Shown here: positions 1 through 11,487 of the stretch, one piece after another | Position numbering within the stretch: the first letter of the stretch is position 1 | How the letters are laid out: each line of letters starts with the position of its first letter | Source of the DNA: Rhizoctonia solani | Lineage: Eukaryota; Basidiomycota; Agaricomycetes; Cantharellales; Ceratobasidiaceae | Assembly (NCBI RefSeq): GCF_016906535.1 | Contig: NC_057377.1 | Coordinates: 992,001 to 1,056,000, forward strand | DNA length: 64,000 bases | Reading direction: 5' to 3' | Notes under the pieces: generated by a model | What the model was told of the DNA's origin: nothing | The model's database searches: none | What the model saw: the letters and a program-made list of their open reading frames with translations, nothing else | Program-made: the position numbers and the translations under genes

Positions 1-57
1 TACCACTCTCGTATTTGATGGATGTTGGATCTGATGCCACAATCTTTTTCCTTCCAG

Positions 58-154
58 GGAGGAGATCACCGAGACAACTGGCAAGCCAGCCCTCTATGCT
101 GGGCCCAAGGGTCTTTCGGCTGGACCCAAAGCTCCCGAACTCCACAGCAAGTAA
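58..154 (+). CDS. Terminal exon of an unidentified gene (5' part outside window)
   Basis: A pyrimidine-rich acceptor ending in CCAG at 57 is followed by an open frame of about 31 codons (EEITETTGKPALYAGPKG... ending PELHSK) and a TAA stop at 152-154. The frame has coding-like composition and ends cleanly. A GT donor at position 11 would give a 47-nt intron, the usual size here. The rest of the gene lies left of the window, so the product cannot be named; nothing in the tail matches a family I recognise. Confidence 0.45.
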
Positions 155-1969
155 ACATGCATCTAATCTAGCCCTTTGCTTTGGCCGTAAGGTGCAACAA
201 ATTACTGTGTATCATGTTATTGTAGCTATTACTTGTCAAAAGAAATCAAACGAAATGAATTTCACAAAGTGTCTGCGAAACTTTCGGATTGTATAACAGG
301 GGGACCTGTGTTCACATGAATGGGTCGAATAATAGCCAAGCTGGAATATCCACGGAGTGGCAAATTTAAATGGTGAGGTAGCCACTTGTGGGTTGATAGG
401 AAATGGGCGCTTAACATCCTCCCAACTCGGTCCTTGTTCCAAATCGGTGTTCGGTACTAATAGTTTATGTATATTATATGGCGAAATACACTGTATTTTC
501 TATTCATAACTACCCTCAGCCCCTTTCAACTTCTTAGTCGGGGTAATACATCCACCACCCTGCAGAGAACCCCTTAAAAAGTCCTGTATAACGGTTTGGT
601 CCCAAAACATGACATTAGAATTACCGCAGTGAACTAGGGCTCAACATTATAATAAGATTGAGAGCTCTGAAAAGGCTAATATATAGAAACAAACGTAAGG
701 GAGACATAAGAAACCGGTCTGCTCAGTTGTGATCAACATGTGTACATGCATACATAGATATGCTTAAACCTATACGTAATCTCTCCCCAGGCTATACACA
801 GATAGGTTTTCAAAATCGGGCGTATCTAAATCTCCCACTTTCAGTCCTATGACCTTACGCTATCTTTTACCCTTACTCTCCTACCAAAACAGCCGCTCTT
901 TTCTCCCTGTCTTGGTTCGGAAGAGCCACCGCGAACAGACCCTCCAAAAGATCGAGCGATTCTCTCCTTGTATCAGAAACCTCTGAAGCCCACATACACC
1001 TTAGTTAAAGTACACTAAAGTATGCAAAAATGCGCTGGTATATTCAGGTTTTGGTAACTGGACAGGTGTATGCAACTACAAATTGACGGAATAATTGGGT
1101 GCAGTTGCTCGTGAAACGCTGTACAAAAGAACAACGTGAACTGGAATTGCCTGGAGCTACACAAATTCCAACCCCCGCGTACCTTGTGTTTAGTGAATGA
1201 GTAAGTTTTAAGCTGACCCGTGAACAAGTGTAGCCCTCATCAGATGAAGCTGTGGCCAAAGTTTGAGGGTTCCGAATCCGAGCGAATTTGTTGGCGATGG
1301 CGAGTAGTATGGTAAATTCAATAGCCTGCTCCTGTTGATTGATGAGCGTGAGCAACTCGAGCCAATCTTTGGCTGAGTGCGCCAAGAACGTAATTATCAA
1401 ATCGGGATACTGTATAGATTTGTCGTTATCGCGTATCTTTTGCTATGTGTGTATATTTATTTAATAACACCCTTCGAGTTTCATAGCTCACGCCCTACTG
1501 AGTCCAGACTATGAGAACTAGGTTGTTCTTGTATAAATTCAACCGAGCATTGGTCATATCACGACTTGGAAGCGCTGGTATATTCACCCCTCAGTGACTA
1601 GTACAAACGCGCCAATATTCAGTGAGTGATTGAGTTACAGCTTGCCGGGAGGCCCGAGATAGTAGGGCAGCTCATTATATGTTCGCTCACAATTAATACA
1701 CTGTCGTAAAATTGAGGCGATTGGAGACTGAATATATCACCTTCATTCTAATCGACCTGATTGCGACCTGAACACGATCATGTGATACTAGAATCTTTCA
1801 AGAAATTTAGCGAACATGTGACACTAGATACTCGCTTCCCGAAGAGGTTCGGTGAGGACTTCCGCCAACCATGTGGACTGAAAGCGTAAAAACGGAGCCG
1901 GGACTGCAAGTGCTCTCCACAACGACTTTAGCACCCCACAGCTACACAATTTGTTAAAAACGAATAGCA
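155..1969. other. Intergenic, no confident gene
   Basis: AT-rich sequence between the partial gene and the dioxygenase gene. A minus-strand open frame at 1044-1400 (118 codons) begins with a coding-like stretch (AKDWLELLTLINQQEQAIEF) but its second half looks random and no splice partner is evident; it may be a decayed fragment. I see no RNA gene or transposon. Confidence 0.4.
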
Positions 1970-3680
1970 ATGTCCAAAAGTCAAAATCAAAGTGATCTTC
2001 CTGATGGTCTTCTTCCCGTTGTCGATTTGGATGTGTTCCTTACGGACCCAGAGAGTTCTGCAGCCCAAGCTGAGTGTACCAAGGTCCGCGTTTTCATCTT
2101 TACACTCTTTAGTCTTTTGACTGAAATGCGATAACCCCCGACCTGTCAACTCTATAATGAACAATGAACCTAATCCTGAAACGCATTGTCACATCTCAAC
2201 GTTTCTGACCCAAATGCTATCATACCTCGGGCCGTCAGGCAGCAGAAGCACTTGTCACTTTTGGTGCACTTATCGTGCATGACACACGAGTCACCGAGGA
2301 GCACAACGAGACCTTCTTATCGCTCCTTGAGGATTACTTTGCCCAATCTACCGAGATTCTACAACAAGACGAGCGACCGCACTTTGGGTATCAGGTACGG
2401 ATAAAACGGACAATCGCTCTTTAGAATACTAATATGAAATGCACCATGGCTATCTCTCGCGTGGATCAGGTCGGAGTGACTCTCGAGAACACTGAGAAAC
2501 CAAAATGCGCCGTCGACGAGCCCTGTTTACGAATAATCGAAAGGCTGGCACCAAGCGAGAGGCCACTGGACATCCGTGGCCACCACCCGGACCCGAAGTG
2601 CAGGTTCGCACTCCGTCCATACCCCTGTCCCCCTTTGTGTCGGTGTTTCTCATTTGACAGGCGCTAACAGATTCTTTTGGAAAATGCAAACGCCTCCTCC
2701 ATACCCAACTGCATTTCCTTCGCTAAATATGCCCAATGTGATCCCCGCGAGATTTGCCGATACTTGGCAAAGCACGCTCGAGGCGTGGGGTCTCAAAATG
2801 AAAGAGGCTGTGGAGGCTGTGGCGCGCATGACGGCTACTGGCCTTGGGTTAGAGCGCGAGGCATTCACTGATGCCGGTAAATATGGGTGAGTGCAAAAGT
2901 GCTAGTTTACGTGATTTTTAGTAATCCGTGGGGGACGATCCTAGACCCCATTTACTCGCGCCCACTGCAAGCGACTTGATAAAGTATGGCAAGAAAGATA
3001 CAATCTTGGCCGGTTTCCACTCGGACCTGAACTTCTTGTAGGGATCACAGGCCACGCTGGTAATTTGTATATGCTCACTTACAAATGCCGGTATTTATCC
3101 ATAGGACAATTCATGGCCGCTCACGTTACCCTGGGCTGCATGTCTGGGCACGCAATACCGGGCGCCGCATTCCAGTCAAGGTCCCAGCGGGAAGGTACCT
3201 ACTCGTACAAGCTGGGAAGCAACTGGAGCACCTAACGGGCGGGTTGGTCAAGGCCGGATACCACGAAGTTGTCGTCAACGACGGAACACTTGGGGTGCGT
3301 CCTTTTGACCCTGCATAATTACATCCCGACTCCCTTTTCGAATTTTATCCCGAGATTTAATTGATGAACCATAAAAAATATATCGTGCTTATCACATACG
3401 TAGGCCATGGAACGTATGAAAACGCAGAACCCGACACGCCCGCTAATTCGAATTTCGTCTACGTTCTTCTGGCACCTTTCTTCGGACTTTGACTTGAAAC
3501 CTATTCCACAGCTTGCGGAAGCCGCAACCTTAAGGAATGCATTGGAGGAGGACAAAGTCAACTATGAGCCAATGAAGGTTGGGACGCAAGTCGAGAAGTG
3601 AGTTGGTTGTTGAGATGTGTGGAATAATTCTGATTATCTACTATTTCAGTGAACTGAAGCACATTGCACTCATGGCATAG
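1970..3680 (+). CDS. 2-oxoglutarate/Fe(II)-dependent dioxygenase (isopenicillin-N-synthase-like fold)
   Basis: Eight exons can be joined in frame: 1970-2083, 2239-2394, 2470-2603, 2671-2886, 2945-3037, 3105-3294, 3404-3598 and 3650-3680, about 375 residues. The N-terminal part (LPVVDLDVFL ... ALVTFGALIVHD ... FFAQ-like YFAQST ... FGYQVG) resembles the DIOX_N region of plant and fungal 2OG oxygenases. The core carries the metal-binding HSD in 'AGFHSDLNFLTIHGRS' and a second histidine in 'GYHEVVV', preceded by 'VQAGKQLEHLTGG'. The family couples oxidation of a substrate to decarboxylation of 2-oxoglutarate; the substrate cannot be predicted. All introns are 48-155 nt with GT-AG ends. The start is the first ATG giving the conserved 'LPVVDL' motif. 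The first intron (155 nt) is the least certain. Confidence 0.82.
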
Positions 3681-4170
3681 ATGAACCCCTTCGAAATTGA
3701 TTGATTGGTTGTAAATATAATTCCGTTGTGAATCCACCTGCCGGAACATTTCTATCAAATTATCAGCACTAAATTACGAGCCGCTCATCAGTCTGGCGCT
3801 TAGCATGACTAAAACTCAAATGGCTAGCCAACGAACGGCGTCTTTGAAAGATTTGTGTGAGAGATAGCGAGTTCATTGACAAAGCTATGTTGATGGCATA
3901 TATAATACAATGCATGCAGGAGAGCCCAAGAAATACCAACTGGAAGCAACCAAGAAAAGTGACCAAAAAACCAAGAGGAAAAGAAAAAAAAAATACATCG
4001 AGAAGCCCGAGTCTCAAGTAGGTAATTCATCGAAAGAGATACAGCGCGGGTGGTATATGGATAGCAATCATAGGAATATTCAACCTGATGAGAAAATCGG
4101 TAAGGACAAGGGAAAAAAGTGACAATGCAAAATATGCTTACCTAGTGCTCCCGGCCTTTTTATTTTATCT
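3681..4170. other. Intergenic, convergent gene ends
   Basis: Region between the dioxygenase stop and the F-box gene stop, which converge. It includes an A-rich stretch near 3960-4000. No gene seen. Confidence 0.5.
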
Positions 4171-5733
4171 TTACCAAACTGGCGCCAGCGCACGAACACT
4201 CCGGAATGCGACACCGTCTGCCTCGCATGCCAAGCGCACTCGTTCGCTAGCCTCCTCATTACCCCCCGCAATAGTAACCCGCTTGAAACCATGCTCGCTG
4301 GATCCTTGGAGCACTTGTATAGTCTTATTGCAAGGCTGGTTTACGGCAACGTGCTGTGCCTGAATAGCACGGAGGATGTCTGGAGCAACCGAGCACTGCT
4401 TATGGAGCACAAGTTCGCGCAACCTTCCCTTTGAAGGGAAAGCGCTTTGTTTTCGAGCCCCTAAAGCTGGGGTAGCCGGAGAACCCCGTCCTAAAAGCTG
4501 CCGAACTACATCTACGTGAGCGGCCTCGAAATAGTGGAGCCTTAGCGACTGAAGGGTTGAGACGTGCTCTCGCAGCAGCTCCGCAAGCGCATCTGGTGGG
4601 GGAAGATGGCACAACTCTAAAACCTCCAATCTCGATCGTTTTCTGATGGCAGAGGCTCCCTTTGCTTTGGCGCTCAGCAACCAAGCGAGAAGTGCGGGAG
4701 ATGGTGGGAGTTTACCACGCCAGATCAACTCACGAAGCGAACACTCTGGGGCGGGTTCGGTTGTGACCTCGTCAGAGTCCAATGAATGCATCAAAGATGG
4801 TCGACGATCGTGGATCGTGGGGACGGATGGGTCAGCGGGAGGATCACGCGGAAGTTCCCCTTCGAGGGCCAGCACATCCAGGTTGGGCGCTAGGGCGTGG
4901 ATAAGCTGGAAAACGGCCACATCCGAACTTTCATCGGCGACCGAGTTGGCTGGAGTAATACCAGATCCCTGGATCGCATTGTTGAGGGAGTTAGGGGCGA
5001 GAGTACGCGAGTGCCACCGTTTCCGTACGTGAATGCTGAGCGTCGTGATGGTGGAGTTGGAATGGAGGGTATCGATGAACAACGGTGAAAAAGAGGTAAT
5101 GCGATCGAGAATAATGTGAACACTTTGCAGGCGTGGTAGTCTTTGGAGCAATGAAGCCAGATCTCGTTCAGTGATGGCGCCGCAAGGCGATGGCGATGCT
5201 GCCGAACAAGGCTTGGGACAAATTCCTCCGAGATGAACGCCTCCGCATTGGCAGTCGTCAGATCGGGAGACCACGACATGTACAGAGCGGACAAGTGACG
5301 ATAAACGCGCAGCATGATTGGATGGAGTTGCTGAGTACATCTGGATTGCGTTGAAAAAGGACATAGTGGCCCGTTGGGAGCGAGGAGTGGGCGCAGAGGG
5401 AGGAGCAAGCGCGGCGAGCAGGCGAAGGCGAGAGGCGCGGGCCTCGGACACAGGCTGAGCCTTGGTGTCTCTGACTGCATGCGAGGGACCAGATGCAGCC
5501 AAGCGAATGCCCGGTGCAGCACGAGCCGCTGATGCTCGTGACTCGGGGGTGCGCGTGAGGTCTACATTGCGAAATAAAACCTCTTGGGATAGAGACCTCC
5601 ACGAGCTACAGACAAGAGCAGCTTGTGAAAGAGTATAGGCCCCAAACTGAGACCAGTAGGCCTCTTCAAGGATTTGAAGGACGAGCTCTGGGGCAAGCGA
5701 GAGCATGGTGGACGATTGGGTCAAGTTCTGCAA
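4171..5733 (-). CDS. F-box-like protein 1
   Basis: A single intronless 520-codon frame. Residues about 10-60 (SLAPELVLQILEEAYWSQF... AALVCSSWRSLSQEVLFRNVDL) match the F-box-like fold found in expanded agaricomycete families: Leu-Pro/Ala-Pro-Glu-Leu, a central CSSW and 'LFRNVDL'. The rest contains leucine-rich strands (LQSVHIIL, ITTLSIHVR, LRELIWRGKLP, LEVLELCHLP, LQSLRLHYFEA) typical of the LRR-like C-terminus of these proteins, interrupted by a Ser/Pro-rich stretch. F-box proteins bind SKP1 and recruit targets to SCF ubiquitin ligases; the target is unknown. A second in-frame Met nine codons in (MLSLAPELVLQ) is an equally plausible start. Lack of introns is unusual next to its intron-rich neighbours. 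Confidence 0.8.
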   Translation of the reverse strand: MQNLTQSSTMLSLAPELVLQILEEAYWSQFGAYTLSQAALVCSSWRSLSQEVLFRNVDLTRTPESRASAARAAPGIRLAASGPSHAVRDTKAQPVSEARASRLRLLAALAPPSAPTPRSQRATMSFFNAIQMYSATPSNHAARLSSLVRSVHVVVSRSDDCQCGGVHLGGICPKPCSAASPSPCGAITERDLASLLQRLPRLQSVHIILDRITSFSPLFIDTLHSNSTITTLSIHVRKRWHSRTLAPNSLNNAIQGSGITPANSVADESSDVAVFQLIHALAPNLDVLALEGELPRDPPADPSVPTIHDRRPSLMHSLDSDEVTTEPAPECSLRELIWRGKLPPSPALLAWLLSAKAKGASAIRKRSRLEVLELCHLPPPDALAELLREHVSTLQSLRLHYFEAAHVDVVRQLLGRGSPATPALGARKQSAFPSKGRLRELVLHKQCSVAPDILRAIQAQHVAVNQPCNKTIQVLQGSSEHGFKRVTIAGGNEEASERVRLACEADGVAFRSVRALAPVW

Positions 5734-7132
5734 CCGATGGTTTATATTTGTGATATCGAAGGCAAGACGTCAGAGCGCCTAGATCGGGGTGTAGTGTTTG
5801 CCAGGGGACACGTTGAGTGATGCAGGGTTGTGTGAACCAAGGGATAGAGAAGATGCGTTTGCAGAATTCCTATGCCTGCTTTTATACACACCACCTCGTG
5901 GTTCTGAGTTCCTGAAATGCCGGTTCGGGTGCCAGAACGTAGATCCCTTCCGAGTCCAGAGACAGACTGCACCTCACTCCAAGTTGGGCCCATATAGTTA
6001 GGGGCGAGATATTAGCTGGGGCTAACACGGCATGCGGGGAGATATGATATGTGGAAGATCCTCAATCAAAGGGCCAACGTGCTTTCTGCCTGTCATCAAA
6101 GCGCCAATCACTCTTTGAGGAGCTTTAACATTCCGGATCAATGGATAGAAGAACAGGCTAATCGGCTTTGAGTAACTCCCTATGTCGAACATTGAATACC
6201 CCAAAATACAATACCGAACGCGACTCTGCAAAGTCGGTATGTGTTTGCTTCAAGTTACCGGTGGGCAGGTCGGAACCCGAACCATTTCACTTTGCTTCCG
6301 CTTCCGGTTACTTTGATAGCCTAACAGTAACCTGCATTTCAATCACTATATCATATGCGCTTTTTTACAGACACTTGATCATGCATGACCCCCATCCCTT
6401 GGACCCCGACAGCCGACTAACTTACCGGCGGAGCACTTGCTACTAGTTGCCGCAGACTAACACTCCTTGGGGGTCTCCTATCGGCTCCGAGCTTTCAAGG
6501 TACAGCTGTTACAAATATTGGCAAATCAGTAACCCCCGCCCCGTGTCGTTTTCGGGGAAAAAGACACGCACGTCGGATATGCTGTATTAACAAGCAGACT
6601 TTGAAGATTGCGCCACGAATATTTAGTTGACGTGCGCAGCGCGAAATGCGATCTTCAGAACCTAATGTACTGCATAAATATAGGTATATGGCTGTCCGAT
6701 CACCCTCGGAAGTGATAGGCTGGCACTAGCACTTCAAGTATGGCACATAAAAAAGATCCTCTGGCAATAGCCGATCGGCAGAAGTTAGGGGTGCAGAAAT
6801 GAAGGCTGAAGTAGTTGATCGTTCGAGTTAAGTTACGCTCGGATAGAAGATAGCGATGAAACGCCCTCTCGGGCCGACGCTGTCGACATTCGGGCATCAA
6901 CGCACACCGTGGTATCGAACCATATCGTGTGCATGCATTTACTATGCGTTCTAAGCACCTTGTGGAATAGGAAACAATGCCGAAGCTGCTAGTCGGCGAC
7001 ACGGCCTCGAAGAACATCCGTTTGGCCGTTTATACATCAGTTCTAGGCCACTTGTAATTGCCCTACGCAAAACTCTAATATGCGACACGCCAAATGCAGT
7101 ACGGTACAAGGATTCTGATCTGGACCGGTATC
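5734..7132. other. Intergenic, no gene seen
   Basis: About 1.4 kb upstream of F-box gene 1 and downstream of F-box gene 2. Open frames are short with random composition. The promoter of the minus-strand F-box gene 1 should lie at its left end. Confidence 0.5.
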
Positions 7133-9039
7133 TCAGTCAAAGATTCGCCTCCCAATATCATGACCACAGCCATCGGTATGTCCAGGCCCCCATTCAATAA
7201 AGCTTTCCTCTGCCCAAAGTCCTCCGACTGAGCTCGGAGGATCGTTTACGATCATGACAGGTAGTGTACCCACGGCACCCGGAGTTTCGCCATCACTGGA
7301 AATTTCCGCAGATAGAGTGGTATTAAACGCCCCAGGATCCCCGATTCGCATCTCACCAAGCATGTCTGCTAGGGGCTGACCATCGTCTGCATGTTTGTTT
7401 ATCCCGATGACGGCACGTTCCGATCCGAAGCATATAATCGGTGGACTCGGTTCCCATCCAATCCAATGTCCAGCTATCGCAATGTCAGCCACTCCTTGAA
7501 AGGCTGAGGGCACGTCATCGTCATCGTCATGAAACAGCTCCAAGTCGGTGTCGGTAAATCTCATGACGCGCACATTATCAGAATCTCGCATTCGTTGCCA
7601 GATTTTATTCAAAGTGTTGCAACCGTCTAGAAACCCTCTGACGAAAGCTCGGCCCCATTCAGATCTCTGTTGAGCCGAGGGGTTGGATGGACCCGCATAT
7701 GCAGTTGAAAACGTTTGTAGAGTCGGTGGAGAAGGCACAATGCGTACGCGACGAGCAGTTGGATCACGGGTGGACGATGAAGCAGAGCTGGGGGAAGCGA
7801 CAGGTGCGGGCCGGGGGTCGCGCAGCGAAATTGTTGCAGTAGCCAAGCCTCGTCGACCTCGTCGAACGCGAGGCGCATGTATTGGGTCCAAAGGGGCCAG
7901 AGGGGGAGGTCCTTCGATTTCCTCCCCTTGGGCTGCTGATTCCTCTTGTCTCTTCCTATCCATCCATTCTTGAATTTGATTCTCTTTCTCTTTTGCCCTG
8001 TCTACTCCTGCTAGTGCGCATGCTCGGCCCAGAGACGCCCACCCTGAAGAATCACGGGGCATTGGTCCGGCATTGCGATCAATGACAATGTGTTCTAGGC
8101 GGGCAAGTCGCGAAAGTAGGGTCCCAATCGCCCGTTCGGCGTTCGGCGGTGGTAGTGCTGTGGTCGAGATGTCTAAGAAAGTAAGGTGTGGGAACGAATT
8201 TGCAGCGGAGCCGATATAAGTTATCACTGGTTTTGCAGGTACAGATACGCGTAGCGCTCGAAGTTGCTGGCCAATAGGAGAAACGGCTAATTCGGCAAGA
8301 GGTTTGAATGAGAAAAATGCCTATGCGATGTGACACCATATAATCAATCACTGGACATCGTTGGACAACCAGGGCTGAGAGGGACGTACAAGTGGCTGAG
8401 CGAACTGGATATGTGATTTGTACGAGATCGTGTCCTGCGTGATCGACAGGTGCCTAAGATAGTCATTTTCACTTGCCGGCCATTTGGTGAGTTGAGTGAT
8501 AGTCGAATCAAAGTAGGCACCCTATCAAAATCAATATGAAATTATTCTTAATATATCTTTATATAGATACCACGCACCTTGAGGAATGGCATGTATGTGG
8601 CTTTCTCGACATAAGGCTTGAATCGCAATTGCAAAGTCCGAAGAGTGAGTCGAGGGCGAGTGAAAATGTCGTGCAAATGCTCCGGGCTGTATGTAGTTCC
8701 AACGCACATTTGAATATTTGGAACAGACGGCAATAATGCAAGGAGATTGGCGACCAAATCCGCATCGACGATCCATACACGGACGTTGATTGACTTGACT
8801 AGTTCGCTAGGATTGTATAGACCAGCCTCCTGCTCCTTTCTGTGGCGAAAGTGCTTGTACAAATGAAAAACAGCGGCAGCTGTATAAACAATAATGTGGT
8901 TATAGATCTGGCTGGTGGGGACAGGCGATCTTGGGAGAGCGCGACTCAAACTCAACACTGCCCTTTGTCGTTCAAGCGGTGGAACGTGGGAGAAGATAAC
9001 TGCATAAACCTCGGAAGGTAGGTCGGAAAGGTTGGGCAT
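7133..9039 (-). CDS. F-box-like protein 2
   Basis: Three exons: the first from 9039 (MPNLSDLPSEVYAVIFSHVPPLERQRAVLSL, an F-box-like start), a middle exon near 8522-8390 (GAYFDSTITQLTKWP ... IQFAQPL) and a long last exon (AFFSFKPLAELAVSPIGQQLRALRV ... VITYIGSAANSFPHLTFLDIST) ending at 7133. The 'FPHLTFLDISTTALPP' and 'LEHIVIDRNAGP' strands look leucine-rich. The C-terminal half is less conserved in type: basic, Ser/Pro-rich, with an acidic run (FHDDDDDVPSAF). Domain order is F-box then LRR-like strands then a low-complexity tail, as in fungal F-box expansions. Function by family: SCF adaptor. It differs from F-box gene 1 in sequence and in having introns, so the two are not a recent tandem duplication. 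Confidence 0.78.
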
Positions 9040-9619
9040 CGTATTGTTGTGCTATAGCGTCTAATTCTCTGTGGAGTTCTGTGGCGAAGAGCTTATTGTT
9101 CACTGGATAGCCTTGATGTGGATGTGTAAGAGAGTTTCAAAGAAGGCCGATGGTAATTATCTAGCAACTCGGGGCCCGGATACCTAGTAGCTAGGATAAT
9201 ACGACCGACGACACAAAAGAGTATTGCAGCTTTTAAGGATCGGCGGAGCTTTCGCGGTCATCACGGCCTTCAATACGTCTTGCGTACAAGATATTGAATA
9301 AGTATGTACATGGTGAGAGTGTCAGGGAAGAGTGACATTGGCGCGATTTTATTCTCATCACGTGATGGTTACTGGTCTTATCTCAGACTTACCCCCGATT
9401 CTGCACCAGTGTGATAAACTCACACTACCTTGGATAGTTGCTCTTGTACGATGCTGGGAGAATATAGTATGAATTTCCACTGAGAATAAACATTCAGAGA
9501 AGCTGGGAGCATTATTCGAAGTTTGGGAGCCATTATGAATTGATATTTGTTGGGACCCACTGAGCCGGGAGTGAGAATTTTTGTAATAGGATGGACTCCG
9601 GGCTATCCCTTCAGAAATT
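9040..9619. other. Intergenic with CACGTG palindrome
   Basis: Upstream region of F-box gene 2 and of the U6 gene. It contains a perfect 10-bp palindrome ATCACGTGAT at about 9357-9366 (E-box core 9359-9364). No protein gene seen. Confidence 0.5.
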
Positions 9620-9643
9620 GTCCTCTTCGGAGTGACATATACA

Positions 9644-9674
<31 letters not shown>

Positions 9675-9739
9675 GGCCCCTGCACAAGGATGACACGCTA
9701 GTTCAGAGTGGACGGTCTACGGACCGCAATATTTATTTT
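9620..9739 (+). ncRNA. U6: U6 spliceosomal snRNA
   Basis: The highly conserved U6 core is plain: GGAACGATACAGAGAAGATT continues into AGCATGGCCCCTGCACAAGG and ATGACACGC. The ACAGAGA box (about 9658-9664) pairs with the 5' splice site; the following AGC triad and internal stem-loop form the catalytic metal site of the spliceosome. The 5' hairpin is CTC-TTCG-GAG, a stable UUCG tetraloop, starting about 9620. I see no intron inside the gene, unlike some fungal U6 genes. The 3' third beyond GACACGC diverges and includes GGTCTACGGACC; a T4 run at 9736-9739 is the likely Pol III stop. The exact 3' end is uncertain by about 15 nt. Confidence 0.93.
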
Positions 9740-10055
9740 AAATATTTTACTGATATTATCTTATCTATAGGTACGTTTCTACTTAAAGCCGAATTCAACC
9801 GATGTACGTATCTAACTAAGTCCTTGTCCGGAAATCGGTAGTCACGTTTTGGGCGTTAGGAATCAAAACTGGAGCCAACTCGGATCAATACGTGCTTTCT
9901 CGTCTTCTGCTCGTTATATGGGTCATCGCTCTTTTGATTTATTTACTTTACCTGTAATAGAACAGCACAGATATTTCTCGTTTTGGGTGGTAAATAAACT
10001 TTTCAATTGGGTTATATGCGCAATTGTGGTACAAAGTATATGAAAACGCAGTACT
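9740..10055. other. Intergenic
   Basis: Spacer between U6 and the pyrophosphatase stop. No clear downstream B-box for Pol III was found. No gene seen. Confidence 0.5.
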
Positions 10056-11365
10056 TTAGACCGAAGCGGACGAGATGTGGAACCATTTGCTGACTGTATG
10101 CGGCGTCAATACAATGGGAGTATGTGTAGATATACAGTACGTACTAGAAGGATCGATAGGCGCTGGGGGCTTGCGCGAATCCGGGGGAATGGAGGTGTAG
10201 ATCTCGTTGGACTTATCGACGTATCCAGGAGAGTTCTTGACAGTTATGTTGGCACTATGTAAAATAATGTGATAAGTGATCATAGGTAATAGAGATATCC
10301 GATAAACGTAAATGGATAGTCGTGGTGTCGTAAAAATACTCACATAGAGAGCTCGTAATTGGGAGTTTTGGCAGGGGTCTCGCCAGTAATGAGACGGCGC
10401 CAGGCCTCATGGCATTCATGAATGATTTCAGTCGCATACTTCTTATTCTTAGCCTCTCCTGAAAAGGCGAACGCGTTTTCGGGTTTTCCGTCCGCTATCA
10501 AGTAAAAAAGGACGTAAGAATTGCGCCAGTTCTTGAGAATTTCATTTTTGACTTACGAATCTTGTAAATGCGGAACCACTCGTTGGTCGCGCGGATGAGG
10601 CCAGGGAGGTGACGCTCAACGTCTTCGATGTCGTTCAGCTTGGACGCAAGAGGGTCGTGAACGTCGACGACGATGACTTTCCAGTCGGTTTCGCCTTCAT
10701 CGAGAAGAGCCATGATACCAAGGACTTTAACCTGCTTGACCTGGCCAGTGTACCCCACTTGTTCGCCGATTTCACAGACATCGAGAGGGTCATTGTCACC
10801 CTTGGCCTTGGTCTCAGGGTGGATTTGACCGGGGTCTTCCCAAGTCTGATCAGAGTGCATATGGTCAGCCTAAAACTAGAAGTATAAATCGATGGCCTAC
10901 CTGGGGGAAAGCACCGTAGTTCCAGATATAGCCATGGTGGGGGAAGCAGTTGCGGACAAAACGGAGCTTGCCCTTCTTAATGTCTTGCTTGATGGGATTG
11001 AAAGACTCCTCCTTGGAGATCTCCATCTTGGCGTTGGTCCAACGAGGAACCTCGACAATCATGTTCAGAATGCCATTGTTCTGGTCAGCAAATAGAGGAA
11101 TATCATGGAAAGGCGAGACCGGCTGGCCATCCTGTTCGATGAATACGCGGTGCTCTGGCACTCGATCAGCAGTGGATAAGGGTTGGAGTAACAAACGCGC
11201 TCACCAAGGGTATTGGGAGCACCAATCAGACGCGGTGTGTAGCCTGCTCAAGTCAGAGGTCTGATAATACATACAAGTAATGTACCCACGAGACATAGCA
11301 GACGTAGAAAGTTCACGCAGGTGGAAGGTGTGCTGAACAAGTCGGCGAAGAGCCGTGCTGCTCAT
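10056..11365 (-). CDS. IPP1: Inorganic pyrophosphatase (family I, soluble)
   Basis: Hydrolyses pyrophosphate to phosphate, pulling biosynthetic reactions forward. Exons joined on the minus strand give a protein of about 300 residues with the family I signature '[11 protein letters not shown]', the upstream '[17 protein letters not shown]' loop and '[14 protein letters not shown]'. The C-terminus continues through two short introns to '[12 protein letters not shown] ... [11 protein letters not shown] ... [11 protein letters not shown]', as in other fungal enzymes. The N-terminus reads [20 protein letters not shown] then [10 protein letters not shown]: an arginine-rich, acid-poor extension before the usual cytosolic start. 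An in-frame Met in 'SAMSRGY' would give the normal cytosolic form, so one gene might supply two compartments (inference). It shares a 120-bp divergent promoter with POM152. Confidence 0.95.
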
Positions 11366-11487
11366 TTCGGTTTTATACGATCGATGGATTGTGTAACAGG
11401 AAACGTAACTTGGAGCTGCTGACTCATCCAGACTTTGTGACGCGGACTCACGCTCATGTGATCGTTACGTCTTTCGACGCGGCGACC

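Noticed and set aside
5258..5602. Overlapping minus-strand frames inside F-box gene 1
   Set aside because: They are alternative frames of a GC-rich coding exon; only the 520-codon frame has F-box and leucine-rich text.
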